Notes under the pieces: generated by a model
Told to the model about the DNA's origin: nothing
The model's input: only the letters and a program-made list of their open reading frames with translations
Database searches by the model: none
Translations under genes and position numbers: made by a program
Assembly (NCBI GenBank): GCA_027371515.1
Contig: DAHXMX010000030.1
Location: 1-9,981 of the forward strand
Source: Neisseriaceae bacterium
GTDB lineage: Bacteria > Pseudomonadota > Gammaproteobacteria > Burkholderiales > UBA11063
Direction of reading: 5' to 3'
Length of the DNA stretch: 9,981 nucleotides
Shown here: positions 1-7,111 of the stretch, piece by piece
Numbering within the stretch: the first letter of the stretch is position 1
Layout: each line of letters begins with the position of its first letter

Positions 1-23
1 GAAGTTGTAAATAAATATTAAAT

Positions 24-30
24 AAGGTGA
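24..30 (+). promoter_or_regulatory. Shine-Dalgarno site of the GtrII-like gene
   Basis: AAGGTGA lies 6 nt before the ATG at 37, a strong ribosome binding site that fixes this start. The promoter itself, if there is one here, lies before the window. Confidence 0.75.
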
Positions 31-36
31 GTTACA

Positions 37-1944
37 ATGAGTTTGGTAAATAAATTAAAACAATTCTGTCTTGAAAATACTACATTAATATTTGTGTTGG
101 TTTTCTTTTCTGTTTTAGGGTACGGTTATTTTATAACTAACTGGTCTATTTCTTCTGATAGTGAAGTATTAACATTTCAGGATTTTTTTATAATTTCCAT
201 GCAATGGATTGTGCAAGGGCGATTTCTCATTCCTATTTTAAATTTTCTTGATAATTTCCATATTATTCCATTCTGGAATGATTTTATCTCAGTATGCTTA
301 TTATTGTTGTCATTTTTTATTTGGATGATTACTATTCAGCATAATAAACGTAATTCTTTATATTCACAGTTAGTATTTGGATTATTATTTGTTATTTCTC
401 CGATATATGCATTTTATTTAAGAATTACCATTTATAATATTTCAGTAAGTGTAGGAATATTATTTATTAGTTTGTCTTTATATTATCTTGTTGAATATTT
501 CAACTGTGTGGTGAATAGAAAAACAAAATTTTTATTGAGTTACATTTATCTACTCTTAGCCATTTGTATTTATCAAATGTTTGTTGTATACTATATCACA
601 GCATTATTATTTATTGTTTTAGCTAATGCATTGGGTAATGATGATTATTATTCGTCATCGCTTAAAAATATTATTATTAAATTATTATATGGATCTGCGA
701 TTTTATTTGCTTCACTCTGCATGTATAAAGTTATATCTATTGTAGTTTATCATTTTATTCCTGCATCAGGCTATCCAGATAGTCTCATTCAATGGAGTAA
801 AGCTGCTGATATTACCGCTATATTATATGGTCTAAAAGCATATTTTAGAACTGTTCTTATTGAACAAAAATTTAATTTTTTTATCTTATTTACATTAATT
901 TGTTCAATGTTATATATGTGCTACTTATTAATAATTAATTATAGAAATATTCATATTGTTCTACTTATGTTATTATTTGTAGTCAGTCCGTTTATTATGC
1001 CTTTAGCTTTTGGTTATCCAATGCCGTTACGTACTCTACAACCTGTTCCTTTAATGGTTGCTGGTATTTGGGTATTGTTTTGCTACGGTTTTAATAAACA
1101 AATCATTAGTAAGATTATATTGTCAATTGTAATTATTTGTTCTTTTTATAATGCTCAATATATTAATATGTTATTTTATGGCGATAATATGAGATTAGAA
1201 TATGATAAAAATTTTGCTAATCAATTATACAGCTATGTTATTTCAAATACTGGTGACTCAATTAAAAGTAAACCATTGATTATTTTAGGTAAACATTCTT
1301 ATTCAGATAGGCCATTTATTTTAAAATCACTTTATGACACTTTCCTCGGATATTATTTTTTTGAATTGGATGTAGGTAATCAGGCTAGACTGTATTATTT
1401 TATGCAGTGGCTTGGCGATGATTATATTGCGCCCACAAATTTAGAACAGGAATCAGCTGTGCAATTATCATTTGATATGCCTAATTATCCAGCTAAAGGC
1501 TCACTTAAAGAAACGGAAAGCTTTATTATCTTAAAATTATCATCATCTTTTATAGACGATAATCAACCTCCAATTAAATTAGATTTGCGAAGCTACTCTA
1601 AACTATCAAAAGAATCAGTGGCATCATGTTTAGACAATCTAGATTTAAAAAATAATAAATTAAATTATCGAGGGTGGGCTTATATCAAGCAATTTGATGC
1701 CAATAAAACAAATATGTTTATAAAATTTGTCAGTGAAAAAAATGATTATATTTTCCCAGTTAATCCATCTGATAGGATTGACGTTGCAGAAGCTTTTAAA
1801 GATGGAATTAATTTAAAAAATGCTGGATTTTATGGAACTTTAAATAATCACATGGAAAAAGGGAACTATCGTGTATTACTGATATTGATTAATGGTGAAC
1901 ATTATGCGGAGGTAAATTTAGGCAAGAGTATTACTATAAATTAA
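37..1944 (+). CDS. GtrII-type membrane glucosyltransferase with C-terminal extension
   Basis: This 635-residue protein is probably an inner-membrane glucosyltransferase of the GtrII family. That family transfers glucose from a polyprenyl-phosphate carrier on the periplasmic face to O-antigen or another surface glycan. Residues 1 to about 375 hold many hydrophobic segments (around 16-34, 84-100, 110-127, 133-152, 165-197, 212-238, 279-300, 306-325, 338-351 and 357-372). The family-like signature WIVQGRFLIPIL is at 57-68 in the first external loop, and a second conserved-looking stretch, PMPLRTLQPVP, is at 328-338. Residues about 375-510 resemble the soluble tail of the family (KPLIILG at 412-418). 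Residues about 520-635 look like an added beta-rich domain (GWAYI at 546-550, RIDVAEAF at 580-587, KGNYRVLLI at 608-616). The start is set by the AAGGTGA site. A terminator follows at once, so the gene ends its transcription unit. No gtrA or gtrB partner is visible. The family call rests on motif recall; substrate and glycan target are unknown. Confidence 0.6.
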   Translation: MSLVNKLKQFCLENTTLIFVLVFFSVLGYGYFITNWSISSDSEVLTFQDFFIISMQWIVQGRFLIPILNFLDNFHIIPFWNDFISVCLLLLSFFIWMITIQHNKRNSLYSQLVFGLLFVISPIYAFYLRITIYNISVSVGILFISLSLYYLVEYFNCVVNRKTKFLLSYIYLLLAICIYQMFVVYYITALLFIVLANALGNDDYYSSSLKNIIIKLLYGSAILFASLCMYKVISIVVYHFIPASGYPDSLIQWSKAADITAILYGLKAYFRTVLIEQKFNFFILFTLICSMLYMCYLLIINYRNIHIVLLMLLFVVSPFIMPLAFGYPMPLRTLQPVPLMVAGIWVLFCYGFNKQIISKIILSIVIICSFYNAQYINMLFYGDNMRLEYDKNFANQLYSYVISNTGDSIKSKPLIILGKHSYSDRPFILKSLYDTFLGYYFFELDVGNQARLYYFMQWLGDDYIAPTNLEQESAVQLSFDMPNYPAKGSLKETESFIILKLSSSFIDDNQPPIKLDLRSYSKLSKESVASCLDNLDLKNNKLNYRGWAYIKQFDANKTNMFIKFVSEKNDYIFPVNPSDRIDVAEAFKDGINLKNAGFYGTLNNHMEKGNYRVLLILINGEHYAEVNLGKSITIN

Positions 1945-1961
1945 TACAGTATTCAGAAATT

Positions 1962-1984
1962 GGCTGCAAATTTGCAGCCTTTTT
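1962..1984 (+). terminator. Rho-independent terminator after the GtrII-like gene
   Basis: GGCTGCAAATTTGCAGCC at 1962-1979 is a perfect 18-nt inverted repeat, folding as a six- to seven-pair GC-rich stem with an AT loop. Five T follow at once (1980-1984). It starts 18 nt after the stop codon. The opposite strand has no comparable T run, so it should work mainly for the plus strand. Confidence 0.88.
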
Positions 1985-2160
1985 ACATTACGCGGATTCG
2001 ATGTACGCACTTACTTATATTTTATGGAATATGTCAAGTTTTTGGGATAAACTGACTGAGAATTTTAAATTCATTTATTTATCTAGCTATCTCATATTCG
2101 GTTTTTTCGATATCATCCAGAATTAATTTCAGCGTTTCACTGTCCATTTAGCAAATAGTG
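1985..2160. other. Intergenic DNA, possible decayed coding remnant on the minus strand
   Basis: No intact gene can be supported here. The patch 1990-2010 is much richer in GC (12 of 20 bases at 1991-2010) than its surroundings. On the minus strand an ATG at 2147 opens a 22-codon reading frame (to 2079) beginning MDSETLKLILDDIEKTE, stopped by TAA. The same frame then runs 14 more codons (INEFKILSQFIPKT) to a TGA at 2034-2036. The charged, helix-like composition resembles a genuine protein fragment, and changing one TAA would join the two parts. No Shine-Dalgarno site precedes the ATG and no family is recognised. It may equally be chance, so this is recorded as a stretch with no assigned function. 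Confidence 0.3.
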
Positions 2161-2162
2161 TG

Positions 2163-2192
2163 TATACAATGCATAAAATCACAAATTATGAT
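2163..2192 (+). promoter_or_regulatory. Candidate sigma-70 promoter of the ppk1 operon
   Basis: TATACA (2163-2168, 4 of 6 to TTGACA) and TATGAT (2187-2192, 5 of 6 to TATAAT) are separated by 18 nt and would give a leader of about 45 nt before the ATG at 2244. The upstream terminator makes a promoter in this gap necessary if the operon is to be expressed independently. In DNA this AT-rich, hexamer matches are common, so the exact site is uncertain. A 9-nt direct repeat, ATAAAATCA, overlaps and follows it (2173-2181 and 2191-2199). I see no typical PhoB box. Confidence 0.35.
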
Positions 2193-2233
2193 AAAATCAA
2201 ACTTCAAAGCATCAAATGTATATTTAAGTAGTT

Positions 2234-2237
2234 AGGT
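2234..2237 (+). promoter_or_regulatory. Shine-Dalgarno site of ppk1
   Basis: AGGT within TTAGGTAGC lies 6 nt before the ATG at 2244. It is a moderate site, and it supports this start together with the N-terminus, which begins like other PPK1 proteins (LYLNREL). Confidence 0.5.
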
Positions 2238-2243
2238 AGCTAA

Positions 2244-4322
2244 ATGGAATCTGCAATAGATAAAAATAAACTTTACCTAAATCGTGAATTAGGTTTGATA
2301 GAATTTTATAATCGTGTAATGGATAAAGCACGTGATAATAATGTCCCTTTATTAGAAAGACTTAATTATTTAGGTATTGTTTATAAAAATTGTGATGAAT
2401 TATTTGAAGTTTATATATCAAAATTAATAAAATTGCAAAAAGCTAATCCTGCATTTATTTTACCTGATGGATTAACGGTAAGTAATGCATTAAAATTAAT
2501 CCGTAGCGCTGTAACTGATTTATATGCAAATATGCATAATGTATATCATAATGAATTAATACCTGCTTTAGCATTTAATAAAATTCATATATTATCTGCA
2601 TCAGAACTTAATAATGAACAGAAAAATTGGATATATGATTATTTTTTAAATGAAATAAAACCTGTATTAACGCCAATTAGTATAGATTCAAGGCATCCAT
2701 TGCCAAAAATACCTAATAAAAATTTACATTTTGTAGTATCGTTATCTGGTTCTGACAAATTTGGAAGAGATGCTAATTTAGCGATTATTGAAGTACCTAG
2801 AGCGCTTAAACGTATTGTTAAATTGCCTTTGGAAGTAAGCATTAATGGTGAAGATACTTATATTTTATTGCAAGATATTATAAAACTTAACATTAGCGAT
2901 TTTTTTTATGGTATTACTATTAATGGATGTTTTCCATTTAGAGTAACTCGTACCGCTGATTTTAGCATTACTAATAGTGAAAACTTACGTGATGCAGTTA
3001 TAAATAAAATTGATAATCGTAAATATGCTGAATGTTCACGGCTGGAATTAGGATTAACAAATGACATTCTTAATGATAAAATTATTGAGTATTTATTAAA
3101 TCAGCTTAATATTACACGTGATGAATTATATTTTGTAAATATACCTGTCAATTTGGCAAGATTACTGGAATTAATTCAGTTAGTTAAACGTCCTGATTTA
3201 ATGTTTCCTAAATTTATACCAGGAATGCCTGCTGAATTAAAACGAGGAATTGATTTGTTTAAAGCTATGAATAAAGGTGATATTCTGATTCATACTCCTT
3301 ATCAATCTTTTGATCCAGTTTTTGAATTAACTAAAAAAGCTGTTACTGATCCAAATGTAGTAGCAATTAAAATGACCTTATATCGAACAGGTGAAGATTC
3401 TGAAATAGTGCAAAATCTAATTAAGGCAGCTAAACTTGGTAAGCAAGTTATAGTGTCAGTCGAGTTGTTTGCTCGCTTTGATGAAGAGATTAATCTTGAG
3501 TTGTCTGAGCAATTAGAGGCTGCAGGAGCTAATGTTGTGTATGGGGTGATGGGTTATAAAGTACATGCTAAAATGCTTCTTTTGGTGCGTAGAGAAAACA
3601 ACAAATTACGCTATTATACGCATTTAGGTACTGGCAACTATCATCAAGTAACTGCTAAATTATATACTGATTTTAATTTACTTACTACTAATCAAGAAAT
3701 ATCACGTGACGTAGACAATATTTTTACTCAGATTGCTGGTGTTGGAGTTGCAGAAAATCTTAATTATTTGTATCAAGCACCTTTTGCATTATATCCTATG
3801 TTGGTAGAGAGTATTGAGCGTGAAATATATAATGTTAAAAATGGAGGCATTGGCGAGATTAAAGCTAAAATGAATTCATTAATTGAGCCAAAGATTATTA
3901 ATGCATTATATCGTGCTTCTCAAGCTGGTGTTAAGATACAGCTAATCATCCGTGGAGCATGCAGTTTGCGACCGGGTATTTCTGGATTATCTGAAAATAT
4001 TCAAGTTAAATCTATTGTTGGGTGTTTTTTAGAGCATCATCGTGTTTTTTACTTTTATAATAATGGCAGTCATGATTTATATATATCATCTGCAGATTGG
4101 ATGGACCGTAATTTGTTTAGACGTATCGAAACTTGTATTCCTATTTTTGATAAAAAAATAAAACGTAGAATTATAATTGAGGGGTTAAATTCATATATTA
4201 AAGATAATAGCAACTCATGGGTGATGCTAGGCGATGGTAGCTATAAAAAAACAGTATCTCGTGGCCAGAAATTTTCAGCGCAAGATTATTTAATGAAAAA
4301 ATTAGGATTAAAATATGCATAA
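2244..4322 (+). CDS. ppk1: Polyphosphate kinase 1
   Basis: PPK1 reversibly moves the gamma phosphate of ATP onto a growing polyphosphate chain through a phosphohistidine intermediate. The 692 residues match the usual size (E. coli 688). From memory of E. coli PPK, every ligand and catalytic position has an equivalent here: N49 (E. coli N45, adenine pocket), R381 (R375) in TLYRTGEDSEIV, R411 (R405) in ELFARFDEE, the phosphorylated H441 (H435) in GYKVHAKMLLLVRRE, Y474 (Y468) in KLYTDFNLLT, R570 (R564) in LIIRGACSL and H598 (H592) in FLEHHRVFYF. GTGNYH (462-467) and SSADWMDRNLFRRIE (615-629) are further family marks. The order is N domain to about 110, head domain to about 320, then two phospholipase D-like C domains. 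The N-terminal part is less conserved: ELGLIEFYNRV replaces the common ELSWLSFNxRV, and DELFEVYISKL replaces DEFxxVRxxxL. The gene heads the run ppk1-lptE-holA-channel, and its last 8 nt overlap lptE. The identity is firm; activity is expected but not shown. Confidence 0.96.
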   Translation: MESAIDKNKLYLNRELGLIEFYNRVMDKARDNNVPLLERLNYLGIVYKNCDELFEVYISKLIKLQKANPAFILPDGLTVSNALKLIRSAVTDLYANMHNVYHNELIPALAFNKIHILSASELNNEQKNWIYDYFLNEIKPVLTPISIDSRHPLPKIPNKNLHFVVSLSGSDKFGRDANLAIIEVPRALKRIVKLPLEVSINGEDTYILLQDIIKLNISDFFYGITINGCFPFRVTRTADFSITNSENLRDAVINKIDNRKYAECSRLELGLTNDILNDKIIEYLLNQLNITRDELYFVNIPVNLARLLELIQLVKRPDLMFPKFIPGMPAELKRGIDLFKAMNKGDILIHTPYQSFDPVFELTKKAVTDPNVVAIKMTLYRTGEDSEIVQNLIKAAKLGKQVIVSVELFARFDEEINLELSEQLEAAGANVVYGVMGYKVHAKMLLLVRRENNKLRYYTHLGTGNYHQVTAKLYTDFNLLTTNQEISRDVDNIFTQIAGVGVAENLNYLYQAPFALYPMLVESIEREIYNVKNGGIGEIKAKMNSLIEPKIINALYRASQAGVKIQLIIRGACSLRPGISGLSENIQVKSIVGCFLEHHRVFYFYNNGSHDLYISSADWMDRNLFRRIETCIPIFDKKIKRRIIIEGLNSYIKDNSNSWVMLGDGSYKKTVSRGQKFSAQDYLMKKLGLKYA
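4304..4307 (+). promoter_or_regulatory. Shine-Dalgarno site of lptE inside the ppk1 end
   Basis: AGGA (4304-4307) lies 7 nt before the lptE ATG at 4315 and inside the last codons of ppk1. With the 8-nt gene overlap it suggests that ribosomes finishing ppk1 can restart on lptE. Confidence 0.65.
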
Positions 4323-4830
4323 TAAATTTTTACTATTACCTTTAATTGTATTATTAACTAGTTGTGGTTTTCATCTTAGAGGATATAATAATACTGATTA
4401 TAAATTTCCATTTAACTCTGTATTTGTTAAGTGTCAAAATGTAGTAATCTGTAGTAATCTAGAAACTATGATTAAAACTCATGACTTAGCTATAATTGAA
4501 AGCCAAGAAGATAAAGCAGAGGCGGTTATATTGTTATATAATGAACAAACTAGCCGTGATATACAAAGCTTCAATGCAGCAGGTCGTATCTCTGCATATT
4601 TAATGACTTATCAAGTGCAAGCTAAAGTTTTTGAGCATAATGTTCAATTGGGTAATCAAATTAACGTATCTGTAAACGGTACTTTACAATATAATGATGC
4701 AACTATTTTATCTAATAATCAAGGCGAAGCAGATTTATGGAATACATTACATAATAATGCAACTAATCAGTTGGTTCGTAAAATTATATTTTCAAATTCA
4801 TTTAGAAAAATAAACAATGAATCTAAATAA
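4315..4830 (+). CDS. lptE: LPS-assembly lipoprotein LptE
   Basis: LptE is the outer-membrane lipoprotein that plugs the LptD barrel and helps to insert lipopolysaccharide into the outer leaflet. The 171 residues begin with a short lipoprotein signal (MHNK, hydrophobic 5-14) and a lipobox LTSC, with the acylated cysteine at 17. CGFHLRGY (17-24) is the typical start of mature LptE, and GRISAYLMTYQVQAKVF (90-106) matches the family pattern for the central beta strands. The protein is slightly shorter than E. coli LptE (193). The holA gene follows directly, as in many proteobacteria, which supports the call; ppk1 takes the upstream place where leuS often stands. The start overlaps the end of ppk1 and has a good AGGA site. 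A perfect 10-bp tandem duplication, GTAGTAATCT twice, lies in the coding region at 4441-4460 and encodes residues about 43-49 in shifted frames. Confidence 0.9.
   Translation: MHNKFLLLPLIVLLTSCGFHLRGYNNTDYKFPFNSVFVKCQNVVICSNLETMIKTHDLAIIESQEDKAEAVILLYNEQTSRDIQSFNAAGRISAYLMTYQVQAKVFEHNVQLGNQINVSVNGTLQYNDATILSNNQGEADLWNTLHNNATNQLVRKIIFSNSFRKINNESK
4441..4460 (+). repeat. 10-bp perfect tandem duplication within lptE
   Basis: GTAGTAATCT occurs twice in direct succession. Because the unit is not a multiple of three, the copies are read in different frames (VVIC then SNL). Loss or gain of one copy would shift the frame of lptE. With only two copies it is more likely a fixed local duplication or chance than a phase-variable tract. 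Confidence 0.8.
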
Positions 4831-5794
4831 TATTTTAAATAGTAAATTAAAAAAAGTATACCTTATATATGATAATGAAGAGTATTATTCATTAGTTGAT
4901 TACGTTGTAACTAGTTTAAAAACTAATTTTGCACCAACTAATATTAATAGCTATAGCGTAGATCGTTATTTTAATTATCAGCAAATATTTGATCTTATAA
5001 ATACTCAAAGTTTATTTCATGATAAAAATTATTTTGAGCTTAAATATCAAACTAAGCCAACAGTTGAACATCAGCAATATTTAATCAAACTTATAGATAT
5101 GCTTGATGATTATTCATTATTAATCATTACAACCAATAAACTTACTAAAAAAGATATTGGCCTTGAATGGGTTAAACAAGTTAATAAACACGGTTTAAGT
5201 GTAAGTATTACTAATAATAACATACATGATATTATTAACTATAAATTAAATCAAAAGAATATAACTATTGATGCAACTGCAATTGATGAATTAATTAGCC
5301 TAAACCAAAATAATACCGTAATTTTATTAAATATAATTAATCAGTTGGAAATCTTATTTCCACTTAAATCGCATATTACTAATAAAGATATCATTGAATA
5401 TAATCAAAATAATTCACAATATAATATTTATGAATTAAGTAATGCTTATTTAAATGGTGATATAACTACAGCATTAAGAATATTGCATAATATTTATGAA
5501 AAACCTGAAGATGCAATCTTAATTATGTGGTTAATTACTGAGGATATCCGAAAATTAATTAAAATTAAAAACTTACAAAAAAAGAAACTACCATTTAATC
5601 AAATAGTTGAGCAATTAAAAATATGGGGTAGTGCTACAGCTTTGTGGCAAAAAAGTAGTAATAGATTGAGTTATCAGCATTTAATTGCTATATTTAATTT
5701 ATTAAGTCAATTGGATATGGTAGTAAAAGGTTTAAAGGCCGATGATTCTAAATTGTTACTTGGTTTAATTATTAAACAAATATGTGCCAAATAA
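4817..5794 (+). CDS. holA: DNA polymerase III subunit delta
   Basis: HolA (delta) is the wrench of the clamp loader: it binds and opens the beta sliding clamp so that it can be loaded on primed DNA. The 325 residues (E. coli 343) begin with KKVYLIYDNEEYY (12-24), the usual start of delta where the degenerate AAA+ fold opens with a nucleotide-free loop. LLIITTNKLTKKD (101-113) resembles the following core strand. The C-terminal collar shows the family pattern WLITEDIRKLIKI (238-250), KIWG (268-271) and the ending LDMVVKGLKADDSKLLL (299-315), where D and KG are typical. The ATG overlaps the end of lptE by 14 nt. Its own upstream sequence (TTTAGAAAAATAAACA) offers only a poor Shine-Dalgarno site, so translation probably depends on coupling to lptE. 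The lptE-holA pair is a common arrangement. Sequence conservation is low, as usual for this subunit, but gene order makes the call secure. Confidence 0.88.
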   Translation: MNLNNILNSKLKKVYLIYDNEEYYSLVDYVVTSLKTNFAPTNINSYSVDRYFNYQQIFDLINTQSLFHDKNYFELKYQTKPTVEHQQYLIKLIDMLDDYSLLIITTNKLTKKDIGLEWVKQVNKHGLSVSITNNNIHDIINYKLNQKNITIDATAIDELISLNQNNTVILLNIINQLEILFPLKSHITNKDIIEYNQNNSQYNIYELSNAYLNGDITTALRILHNIYEKPEDAILIMWLITEDIRKLIKIKNLQKKKLPFNQIVEQLKIWGSATALWQKSSNRLSYQHLIAIFNLLSQLDMVVKGLKADDSKLLLGLIIKQICAK

Positions 5795-5798
5795 AGGA
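5794..5798 (+). promoter_or_regulatory. Shine-Dalgarno site of the channel gene
   Basis: AAGGA lies 6 nt before the ATG at 5805 and shares its first base with the holA stop codon (5792-5794). This close join supports co-translation in one messenger and decides the start of the channel gene. Confidence 0.75.
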
Positions 5799-5804
5799 TA
5801 AAAT

Positions 5805-6995
5805 ATGAATCGATTACATAATTATTTTGCTGGTATATTAGCACAACAAGTAGGGTTAACTAATACTTATAATTTAAATATATTTGATATTATGGTAATA
5901 ATGGCATTAATTTTAGTGCTAACTTTGGTGGTATATAATATTACTAATTTTATAATTCTAAACGGATTAAAGCATTATTTAGCTAGAACTAAAATATTAT
6001 TTTTAAATGTTATTATTAAAAATAAAACTTTTAATTTATTAGCGCCGTTATTTTCAAGTTTTATATTTTGGAGTTTATTGAAACTATTAAAGCAATACTG
6101 TGCTAATCATGTATTGATTATTAATTCATTTTATTATTTTGGTTTAAGTGTTTTACTATTCTTAGTTTTATTTGTTATTAGTAAATTCTTATGGTCATTT
6201 AATGATTATTATGAAGCACGTTTTGAGTTTTCTGAACATTATCCTATTGATAGTTATGTAAGAGTAGGGGTTTTATTTTTTTGGGTTATTGGTTTACTTA
6301 TAATAGTTGCTACGCTTGCTAATACTTCTTTAATTACAATATTTACAGGTATTGGTGCAATATCTGCAGTATTTTTACTGATATTTCGTGATGCTTTATT
6401 AGGTATTATGTCAAGCATTCAAGTAACAGCAAGTAATATTATTCGTGTTGGGGATTGGATATCTATTAATCGCCTTGGAGTGAGTGGCACTATTATTGAT
6501 ATTTCAGTTATGACAGTTAGAGTTAAGAGTTTTGATAATACCATTTCAACAGTACCAACATATAGTTTTATATCTGAAGTGGTACAAAATTATCGTGGCA
6601 TGATTGAATCTGGTGGCAGAAGAATTATGCGTTCAATTAAAATCGATATTAATACTATAAAAGAATGTTCCGATGAGCTTATTATGAATTTAAAGCAATT
6701 TAAATTTGTAGATGATTATATTAATGATAAGCGTAAATTAAAATATACTAATTTAGAATTATTTAGGAGCTATATCTTAGGTTATTTGAAATCTCATCCT
6801 GATATTAATCAGGATTTTGTTTCAGTAGTACATCATTTAGAACCAGGGCAGTATGGTTTACCATTACAATTATATGCATTTTGCCGTCAAACTAGTTTTG
6901 ATAAATATGAAGAAGTACAGGCTGACATTTTTGAGCATTGTTTTGCGGTAATGCCTAGTTTTGAATTAAAAATTATGCAGTACCCTAATGGATAA
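5805..6995 (+). CDS. ybdG: YbdG-type mechanosensitive channel of the MscS family
   Basis: This is an inner-membrane channel of the MscS superfamily that should open under membrane tension and release solutes on hypo-osmotic shock. The 396 residues fit the YbdG subgroup (E. coli 415, miniconductance type). Hydrophobic segments lie near 26-52, 76-95, 108-130, 152-171 and 176-207; the last is the pore-lining helix region (LITIFTGIGAISAVFLLIF). The MscS beta domain follows with IRVGDWISI (213-221), GVSGTIIDISVMTVRVKSFD (225-244) and TISTVPTYSF (246-255). The subgroup marks are NYRGMIESGGRRI (262-274), NLELFRSYILGYLKSHPDINQD (316-337), GLPLQLYAF (351-359) and the ending MPSFELKIMQYPNG (383-396), all close to what I recall of YbdG. 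The gene starts 10 nt after holA and ends the operon. The next gene is convergent. Conductance and gating cannot be judged from sequence. Confidence 0.88.
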   Translation: MNRLHNYFAGILAQQVGLTNTYNLNIFDIMVIMALILVLTLVVYNITNFIILNGLKHYLARTKILFLNVIIKNKTFNLLAPLFSSFIFWSLLKLLKQYCANHVLIINSFYYFGLSVLLFLVLFVISKFLWSFNDYYEARFEFSEHYPIDSYVRVGVLFFWVIGLLIIVATLANTSLITIFTGIGAISAVFLLIFRDALLGIMSSIQVTASNIIRVGDWISINRLGVSGTIIDISVMTVRVKSFDNTISTVPTYSFISEVVQNYRGMIESGGRRIMRSIKIDINTIKECSDELIMNLKQFKFVDDYINDKRKLKYTNLELFRSYILGYLKSHPDINQDFVSVVHHLEPGQYGLPLQLYAFCRQTSFDKYEEVQADIFEHCFAVMPSFELKIMQYPNG

Positions 6996-7111
6996 GTAAA
7001 TAAATTATCCAACACACTTATAATTTTTGGTGATATATTGTGCCACATAATATACTGCCACATTAGATCAAAAATTGACCGTATATGTAGAGATAAATGT
7101 GGCTGTTTCTT
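6996..7111. other. Convergent intergenic region with repeats
   Basis: This 116-nt gap separates the 3' ends of the channel gene (plus) and typA (minus). Apart from the repeat set at 7041-7103 it holds only AT-rich sequence with no reading frame worth naming. Confidence 0.7.
7041..7103. repeat. Direct repeat pair with shared inverted partner
   Basis: TGCCACAT occurs at 7041-7048 and again at 7056-7063, 15 nt apart. AATGTGGC at 7096-7103 can pair with either copy: eight pairs with the second (GCCACATT, 7057-7064, loop 31 nt) or seven with the first (GCCACAT, 7042-7048), the latter strengthened by ATATAC (7050-7055) pairing with GTATAT (7081-7086). Two mutually exclusive hairpins are thus possible. 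Confidence 0.6.

Noticed and set aside
2027..2065. Possible insertion-sequence end around the stretch TGTCAAGTTTTTGGGATAAA
   Set aside because: It gave a vague impression of a transposon terminus, but there is no matching inverted end, target duplication or transposase nearby.
2001..2126. Plus-strand 41-codon frame beginning MYALTYILWNMSSFW
   Set aside because: It has no Shine-Dalgarno site and no recognisable family, and it lies just after a terminator with no clear promoter. A frame this short is expected by chance.
2163..2243. PhoB box upstream of ppk1
   Set aside because: No pair of CTGTCAT-like 11-nt repeats is present.
2143..2248. Inverted pair of GCTAAATGGA (minus strand near 2143-2152, plus strand 2239-2248)
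   Set aside because: The match is ten bases about 90 nt apart in AT-rich DNA, and one copy includes the ppk1 start codon. Chance or a shared start-region composition explains it.
2639..2842. Minus-strand frame of 67 codons inside ppk1
   Set aside because: It is fully antisense to a well-supported conserved gene, without a ribosome binding site or family resemblance.
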